Shown in pieces: positions 56,830-64,000 of a stretch of 64,000 nucleotides of DNA (position 1 is the first letter of the stretch; every line of letters starts with the position of its first letter). The notes under the pieces are model-generated. The model searched no databases, had not been told where the DNA came from, and saw only the letters and a program-made list of their open reading frames with translations. Source of the DNA: Hymenolepis diminuta (taxonomy: Eukaryota > Platyhelminthes > Cestoda > Cyclophyllidea > Hymenolepididae); NCBI GenBank assembly GCA_900708905.1, contig CAADRB010000013.1, positions 1,245,331-1,309,330 of the forward strand. The letters are read 5' to 3'. Made by a program: the position numbers and the translations under genes.

Positions 56830-59800
56830 CTACAAAATGGCGGGAAAGGTATTGTTAAAAATGAAATTTACTTTACATTCGGGGTAAGGGTATGTAAACA
56901 ATCACAAGGCAGGTAAAATTTTATGTAATAGGATCTTGAATAGAGCATGGAAGAATGGGCATCAATTTTCTTCTGAGGTGGTTATAAAGTAAATATCACG
57001 AATCTCACGGGGCCAATCTCCCTGGTCGCTTGTCTAATGAGCGTTATCACAATTAAACCTTCGACATATTATTATAAAATAGCAAGACCTGTTGTCTAAG
57101 TAAAAATTATTTTTGTCCAGTGCCTTTTTATAATAAAGGCAGTATTGAAACTGAAAATTCATTATAATCTTGACGTAATTTTCCTTCATGAAATAATAAA
57201 ACCACGTACTGTTATATCCTACTTCCATTTTAATCAAATTAACTTTAAGTTGAGGAAAGTAATTTCAAAGCTGAGTCGAATTGCTTCAAATTGTCCTACC
57301 TCCACATATGACAGTCTGAAGCAAAAATGTCTCAAAAATATATTGCTTTTTTATATGAAATATGGGCAGTTATTTGCTACACTTAATAAAAACAGGGAGA
57401 ATGATCCGGATTTTCTTTCAGGCTGCAAGGTGCACTACTTCTTTGAGAAAAGATCTGCTAATACCGTCAACAAGTGAGAATTATTTAGTATTTGTATAAG
57501 TTAATTAAAATCAGGACCAATGAGTTTTGGTTTTCAGGGAGGGAGAAGAGCTGATATTGCATTGAAAATCTGCCTGTAAGTCAAAGAAAATCACCGCTTT
57601 CAAAGCTACATTAAAATTGTCAAAATTAAATAGAATAGAAGAAATATAGACCGATGGATACACCTTCCAAAATAGCCAGTAGGATAATTAAATTGAAAAT
57701 GGTTATGCCCGTTTTGAATGAGATCCTCTTGGAAAATGTAAAGATTTAGCAAAAAATGCTGTTAATTTTAATGCTTTAAGGTAGCAAAATGCATTTGTTG
57801 AATGTTTATAGCATACAAATTTGATTTGGGCATTTCATTGGATGAAAATTCATAAAATGACACTTGAATTTAAACAATATGCATTAAAACAAACTTCTTT
57901 TTCCCCATTTAAGAATCTACATTTAATAAAAGTAAATGTAACAGATAACAAAGAAACTAAATTTTTCTTATTTCAAATATTTTGAAATATATTAGCTGAG
58001 TCGATTTTCAAAAATAACTGCTTTTTATATTTTAAATTTGTTCATTAAAATAAAATGGAATATTAGTAAAATATTTATCAATATCTAAGTTGCCATAAGT
58101 GGGTCAACAATATGAGGATCATAATTATTTAAAAAAATTTATATTTACAACCAGAAAAGAAAATTTCTTGGAAATTTCAAATTAACCTGCTAACAATTTG
58201 CGCATTTTTTTCCCAAAACATACATTCACTTTGCCATAAAAGTCTCATATTAAATGTGAATTAATTTTTTTGTGCTGTGCTCTAATTTACAATCGAAAGC
58301 GTTTGGTTGAAACGGTCAGTGAAATTAAAATGAAAAAGTAAACAAAATCCATAAAACACAACGCAATATCATTTCACAACATTTACTGTTTACAATTAAT
58401 GTAAACCCAATTTTTATTAATTGCATATATGGTATATCAATGGGGATTCTGGTAGATCTCCGTCCGTCCGGTCTTCATATTTTGAGTTCCCTTTTTGTGC
58501 GTTTTGTCTAAGAATTAACATCGTCTCTTCATTTTATTGGTCAGTTTTTAAATAAGATAAGATCTAATTTGTTGTAAAACTGCAGTATTTATATTTTTCC
58601 CAAGTATTTACTTGCGTAGCATGATAAGATGTAAACAAGCAAAGCAGAGTTTCCTCGAGGTATTCCAAGTCTTTTGAACATAGTTTTCAACATGTTACAA
58701 CAAAAAATAGAGTTTTTTCAATTTTACAGGAAAAGATCAGAGCAAGATAAATTTTTCAGTTGCAAATTTAATTCTAAAATGCGCGTGAATACAAAGTATC
58801 AACAAGTCCTTAAGCAATTCTTTACAATAATTGAACAACAAATTTTGGCGAACTTGGATAAAAATAAGCAAAAATAATATTCAAAAATCAAAACAAATGC
58901 GCTTATATGACAAAAAATTGTATCAAACTGCTTAATTGAATAGTTAATCTCATTATAATTAATATTTGTTTGTGAATTTGTCAAAAAGTAATAACGCATG
59001 GCCTATGCAAAATAGGTTGAGAAATAAAAAAAAAACAATTTGCTTTCATTTTTGAGGTGTCGCAATATGCACCAATAAATCATGAATGATGTGACCAATC
59101 TTCTCCGTCAATTAACTCAGAGTTTACGCTTTTGATGCATATCACACCGCCTCAACTTTTTGAAATGACAGATTGGAAAGAGTTGAAGAAATTAAAATTT
59201 CCTACCAGACGTCCAAAATGCGACGCCTTGAACATGGTCAGTATTGGAACTACTTTTTTGCATGGAAGAGAATGAATCATTGTTTTGACTAGAAAATTAT
59301 GAAATAGAAAAGGCAGATCATAAACAGAAATCAGTTCACTAAAAGCTCCAATTTTGAGAATTTATTTTCTCGTATAAATATCTTTTTGATGGGTCAGATA
59401 TTGAAAGCAATGCCCCTTTTTTTACTAGATTTTTATTATCGATGCAATTCATAAATAAATGAACTCTCATATAAAGTGAAATTAATTGGAGGCAAAAATT
59501 AGAAAAGATTCATAAAAGTCTAATTTGAATCAATAAATTTTAATAAGAATTTGCATTTTATGACCGATAATTAACGAAATGATGTCCCTTATAACACCAA
59601 GTCATTTCTTTTCTGAAATGAATCAAAATATTTTTAAATAAAAGTTTTTTCTCAACCGATTAAAATGGGTAAAAATTTTAGTGGAAACGGAATAATGACA
59701 GACAAATGTATGATTGCAAGTAGGACGCTTTTAAGTGGAGAAATAAAGAGTAAAACAGATGCTTAAAAATGTTAACGGTTGAGAGACAAATCTCTTAATG

Positions 59801-62800
59801 GTTCTGACCAATAAGATTTCATTCCCTCTTTAAATAACAACTATTCAATTAAACAATTATTTTAATGCTGGTACTCTCTTTTTAACAAATTTTATTCGTT
59901 GTCATTTCATTTGTTCGCACAATTTTAGGTGAATGTGATCAGTATTTTTAATATTTACTTATTATTGCTCAATGGAGCGACTCACGGAATTTTTTCCCCG
60001 TATCAAAATATTTCAATTAAATCTTTTAGTATTTTGCCGGAACTCTGTTTACTTAGAATTTTGCGCCAATGTTTTCAACTCCATAGATGTTATGACTAGC
60101 AACTAAACAAAGAATTTATGATGAATTTATTTTTGTAAATCCATAAAAATTACGAAATAACTTCATTCTTTCAATTAATTACTCAAGAACATTGTAAGTC
60201 CTGTTGTGTTATAAAACACTGCCAGTCAAATTTGTCTGCTTCTGGCTGTGAAGAGAAACAAATTTGTACCTACGTCATTGCTAATCAAAGAAGTTAAACC
60301 AACTTCTCAACAAGTTTTCACATTCTCACCAATGAAACTGGGAGTGAAATAACTTAATATAAACCTCAGAACTAAACGTTTAATGTGAATATGGAGAGGT
60401 TAATGATCTCAAATATTATTAAATACCATTTATGTCATAATTTCAATTAATTATTACGAGAAATTCCCTCTCTCATTCAGATTTTTTCTCATGAGTAAAA
60501 CGTTTGATAGTAATATATGGTTTATACAGATTTTAAATTAGAAGCGTTAGACAAAAGTCAAGTAATATTTCTAACTAGCAGTTATTAAATTAAATAAAAA
60601 TGTTTCAGTTTTTTGTTTAAGTTATGAGAAAGCAATAGATTAGGGATTTAGCAATAAGTTTAAATAATGGGAAAAAATTTTTAATCAATTTTAACACGAG
60701 ACAGACAATGAAAAAAAAAGAGTGTCTGAGATGAAAAAATTGCCGCCATTTTTTGAGAATAGACACAAAGAACAGATAAAGAAAAAGTTTTAGAGGTTTT
60801 TTAAAGTTTCTCAGATTATGGACGTGTAAAATCTGCGTTGTAGAGTTGCTGCGCGGTGGAACGTTTTTACGGTTGACTGTATAGCCTACATCAGTTAATC
60901 CTTTGAGGGAAAAAAATAAATTCTTCAAATTATTCTTAGGCAATATGGAAGAATTGAGAAAAAAATTATGTTTTAATTCCTATCTACTAGCCATAGATGG
61001 CTCGATAAATCCAATTTCAAAAGTCAAAAATTATTTTTTTGGACTTTTTTTCTCGAGTTTTAATTATATTATATGATGTACCAAATTCAGATAGTAATGA
61101 AAATAATAAAGTTAGAATTATTAATGATTCTTTTAAAACCGAGTTTTTGTTTTAATTAACATATTCCAAAGGTATAATTGGATATTTGAACGCAAACAAT
61201 GCCAACCTGATTGGTTTCTAACTAAGATTCCTATCTATTCCGTTTATTTCACATATCTTTTCAAAGAAACACAAGTAATAAATATATTTAAACTTATTAA
61301 ACGCATTAATTTTTTAATTTTTAAGAATTTACACTTTTTAATATTTTATTTAGACAGTTACGTATTTGCATCTCATTCTTGACTTAATTTAAATTACTTA
61401 CTAAAAGAAAGAGATATAAAGCAAAAGCTGCTTCTGATTCCGTTCAATGTGATTTGTTAAAGTTTTCTGATTCTTGTTCCCACACTAATCACGTCGAACA
61501 AACTAACCCCAGTAACAAGAAAAAAAATTATTTTTTTGCCCCCCTCTTTTTCAAGAAAGAAGCGCCTTGCACTAACGAACTAGAAGCGCCAACAGAAGGG
61601 AAATAAAGTAATTAATTAATAACAAGCGATAGAAGCAAATTAAATTAAGAAAATTACTCTTATTTTTGGTCAGAAATAATCTCTAACTGGCGCATTAGAG
61701 AACAAACTCCATACAATCCTTACGATTGTATTCCAGAAAAAAGTCCTAATATATGAAGATCCGACAAACTTATTTATCCGTACGGTCATAATTCAAGTAA
61801 TCAGACATTTAGATCTTCCTCCTGCTTTATAGGTCATATTAAATGTGAATAGCTTGAATTTCCTCAAAAATCTCGGCAAAATAAATTAAATTGCATAATA
61901 TATTAACAGTAACCTATTTTTAAACATACTTAAGGTCACAGATTTTTATTCATTTGTTTATTAATTTCTTCGTTTATTAAATATTAACTTTAAGAATAAG
62001 ATTTGAACGCACAAATATTACACATTAATTTTCCTTATTTTTATCGTTCATGGCACAGAAAAAATGGCGAAAGTTTGGTAAACGGGAAGGCGCCTAAATG
62101 AGTGAAAAGGTCAACGAGTCCAATTAGACATGAAACGGGGGAGGAGGTCAACAGTAAACGAGTAATAAAGTCAGGACATCACGGACTTTACATGATTTAG
62201 GGAGCATTGGGTTGTCTATATTTTCAAAAGGCTCAATCCTCTTCATTTGACACGGTATGCATATTTAGAGATTGTTGACTGGTTGATTAATTTCCACGGT
62301 TGGTGGTAGAGGAGACTATCAGCAATTCAGTTAAAATAGAACAGCTCGGAGAGGCTCAAAAAAATAACTTTATATGAATTTTTTTCAAATTCGTTAAGTA
62401 TGTTAGTGAAATATTTTTCTCGATGTTACAGAAATTTTAACTTTATTTAGCCTTCTCTAATATCCTTTTAATGTAGACAAGTTGGTTTTGAACACGAATG
62501 TAAATTAAAAGTTACTTAGAAAGGAAGTTTGAAGTATACACGAAGCACATAGTGCATACGTAAAAAAACTGTCGATTAATCGGATCCTTCGTTAGTAATA
62601 ACAAAAAAGGGAAGCTAATTGAGCTGCAACCCAAATGAATTTTAATATGCTCTGGTTCAACATATTTATTTCCTTCTAGACTCACTTGACTACTAAATAT
62701 TTGCTGACCACATAATCCGGTTAGTTGTTACGATCAAAATTGGTTGATTCAGATGGAACATTTCAGGGATTGAACTTTTAGGACTAGTGATCTATTTAAG

Positions 62801-63877
62801 TTGATGACTGATGATACTCAGGATTTATTTCCCATTACACCCATTTCTATCTATTGTTTACTACTGACTTGACAAAACAAAACATACTAAATGTTTATTG
62901 ATGTCTAATTTGCCAGTGGAATAGGTGCAATGCTCATCAGTACACACATGGTTAACGGAATGGTGCCTATACGATGCTACCACTCTACATAAGAGTTAGG
63001 ACAATTACAATATCGCTCCTTTGTATCCAAGTTGCAATTAGTTACGGTTATTGTTCTACCTGGATATCATATCAGCATGACAAACACAAGTTCAAAAAGT
63101 GTAACAGTTCTGCTCTCATGTAAGATAGAAGATGAAATAAGGCACATACAACGCATTATTATAGCAGAAAATTTAAAAGACCTATTTGTTAATGTAGAGG
63201 GAAGATTGATTATCATTAAAAATGTAGATTATGCTCCATTTGGGGGTTTAGAATTTATATATTAAATTATGCGAGTACAGATCTCTGCTTCTTTCGAATA
63301 CATTTCCTAGATTGTAAGCAGATGCAAAATATGTTGAATAGTGAAAAAATCAACACTTCCTACTATAAAAAGGAACCTCATTAATTTGAAAGCGGAAAAA
63401 TTCGCTTCTATTTACTTTAAAATTGGCGGAGATTTAATCATATTTTTCCTATTTGTACTAATAATAATATTATGCTAAAATTTGCTTTGAGTTTTCATTT
63501 TAAATTACAAAAATGCAAAAATTGAGAAGACTTATCCTTTAATAGCACGTCTTTGTATACAAAATGGGAGGCTAGTTAAATTTTTAAGAGAAAATTGGGC
63601 AGATTAAGGAAATTAGCTTCCTGAAATGAAGAAAGCGTGAAAATTGTTTTATTTACAGTTTATTTTCTTTTCCAATCTCTGCTTATCCCCTACTTTATTG
63701 GACTCTGATCTTATCGTCTATCTTCTAGAAAAAGTAATGAAATATTTATCCACAACTGAGCAGATAAATTGCATAGCGCCAGTTATAAATTAGTAAATCC
63801 TGCTAAATAAATAAATTTTGAGGATAAATAAATCGATAAATAAACAGAGCAATATTGGGAAAAAGCAATTAACTCGC
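56830..63877 (-). other. HCN intron 1 in window (GC-AG intron, 7.0 kb)
   Basis: Begins with GC rather than GT (AG|GCGAGT on the coding strand) and ends TTTGTAG. It holds dispersed repeat B copy 2 (62108-62310) and AT-rich sequence. The longest open frames (57145-57477 plus, 60617-60943 minus) have no recognisable domain and are taken as chance. Confidence 0.7.
62108..62310 (+). repeat. dispersed repeat B, copy 2
   Basis: The partner of 31466-31690, in the same orientation, sharing the G-rich start, the AGCATTG core and the GGTTGATTAATTTCCACGG end. Both copies are diverged and non-coding. Family and mobilising enzyme are unknown. Confidence 0.55.
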
Positions 63878-64000
63878 CTGAAGTTGCTAGCCGGATGTAT
63901 GATCCACTTTCCTTGTTTCCTTTGTCTAGTGCGTTCTTTGTTCAAAGCAACTTTTGTGCCAAAAAGTTTCTTGGCCAGTTTATTATCGGATGGTTGAAAA
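63878..64000 (-). CDS. hcn: HCN exon 1 in window: pre-S1 segment (partial)
   Basis: Codes 40 residues plus two bases of Arg41; it runs off the window at 64000. It reads FQPSDNKLAKKLFGTKVALN and ends GKWIIHPASNF, matching the conserved HCN-domain segment before S1 (LQPGVNKFSLRMFGS and WIIHPYSDFR in vertebrates). Identity and phase with exon 2 (AG + G, Arg) require the cut before GCGAGT, a GC donor. In HCN channels this domain packs against the voltage sensor and C-linker. Confidence 0.92.

Larger units (their letters stand above)
17443..64000 (-). other. hcn: gene span: HCN (Ih) channel, ten exons in window, 5' end missing
   Basis: Ten minus-strand exons join in phase to 2071 nt, coding the last 689 residues plus TGA of a hyperpolarization-activated, cyclic-nucleotide-gated cation channel. 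Order: pre-S1 segment (1-45), S1-S6 (about 46-295), C-linker (about 296-375), CNBD (about 376-492), tail (493-689). HCN subunits form tetramers in the plasma membrane, open on hyperpolarization, pass Na+ and K+, and set pacemaker activity; cAMP shifts their opening. Diagnostic features are the GYG filter, the nine-position S4 with a break in the middle, and the FGEICLLT CNBD block. The filter excludes CNG channels; S4 and the C-linker exclude ERG/EAG channels. The N-terminal exons and promoter lie past 64000. Confidence 0.93.

Noticed and set aside
57145..57477. 110-codon + strand frame
   Set aside because: AT-driven Lys/Asn/Ile/Phe-rich translation with no domain or splice context.
60617..60943. 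108-codon minus-strand frame in HCN intron 1
   Set aside because: Phe/Leu/Lys-rich translation from poly-T and poly-A runs; no match to the HCN N-terminus, which continues past 64000.

Overview
The window is animal nuclear DNA: AT-rich, with intron-split genes and no bacterial-style operons. It most likely comes from a parasitic flatworm, probably a tapeworm. Two conserved genes can be rebuilt exon by exon. They lie tail to tail with about 5 kb between their stop codons. The tapeworm assignment rests on the AT-rich sequence and on the Smad gene, which looks like the receptor-regulated Smad without an MH1 domain that I remember from Echinococcus (SmadA). I could not search a database to confirm it.

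Left part (about 1.9-12.65 kb, + strand): a five-exon TGF-beta/activin-type R-Smad. A short Ser/Gly/Pro-rich leader is followed by a complete MH2 domain. All splice phases agree (936 nt, 311 residues plus stop), and an AATAAA signal lies 0.55 kb past the stop. No MH1 domain is visible between position 1 and the first exon. The protein should carry activin/TGF-beta receptor signals by C-terminal serine phosphorylation, but without its own DNA-binding domain.

Middle (12.65-17.44 kb): an intergenic stretch with no recognisable gene.

Right part (17.44-64.0 kb, - strand): a hyperpolarization-activated cyclic-nucleotide-gated (HCN) cation channel. Ten exons are in the window and encode 689 residues: the pre-S1 segment, S1-S6, C-linker, cyclic-nucleotide-binding domain (CNBD) and a 173-residue basic tail. 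The N-terminus and promoter lie beyond position 64000. The introns are long (1.3-12.5 kb) and very AT-rich. One uses a GC donor instead of GT. The first full intron after the S2 exon carries a dead mariner-type transposase. The S4-S5 linker is 3-4 residues short in the simple exon model, so a microexon may have been missed.

Other content: a tRNA-like, probably SINE-like repeat upstream of the Smad with a diverged second copy in its first intron; a second pair of about 200-bp dispersed repeats at 31.5 and 62.1 kb; several hairpins; a 20-bp tandem repeat; TA and poly-C tracts; and a 23-base N gap at 33643. I found no CRISPR array, rRNA gene or intact tRNA gene. I did not find an unknown multi-gene system. 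The points of most interest are the MH1-less Smad with a Thr-Ser-Val-Ser tail and the unusual residues and splice sites of the HCN gene.
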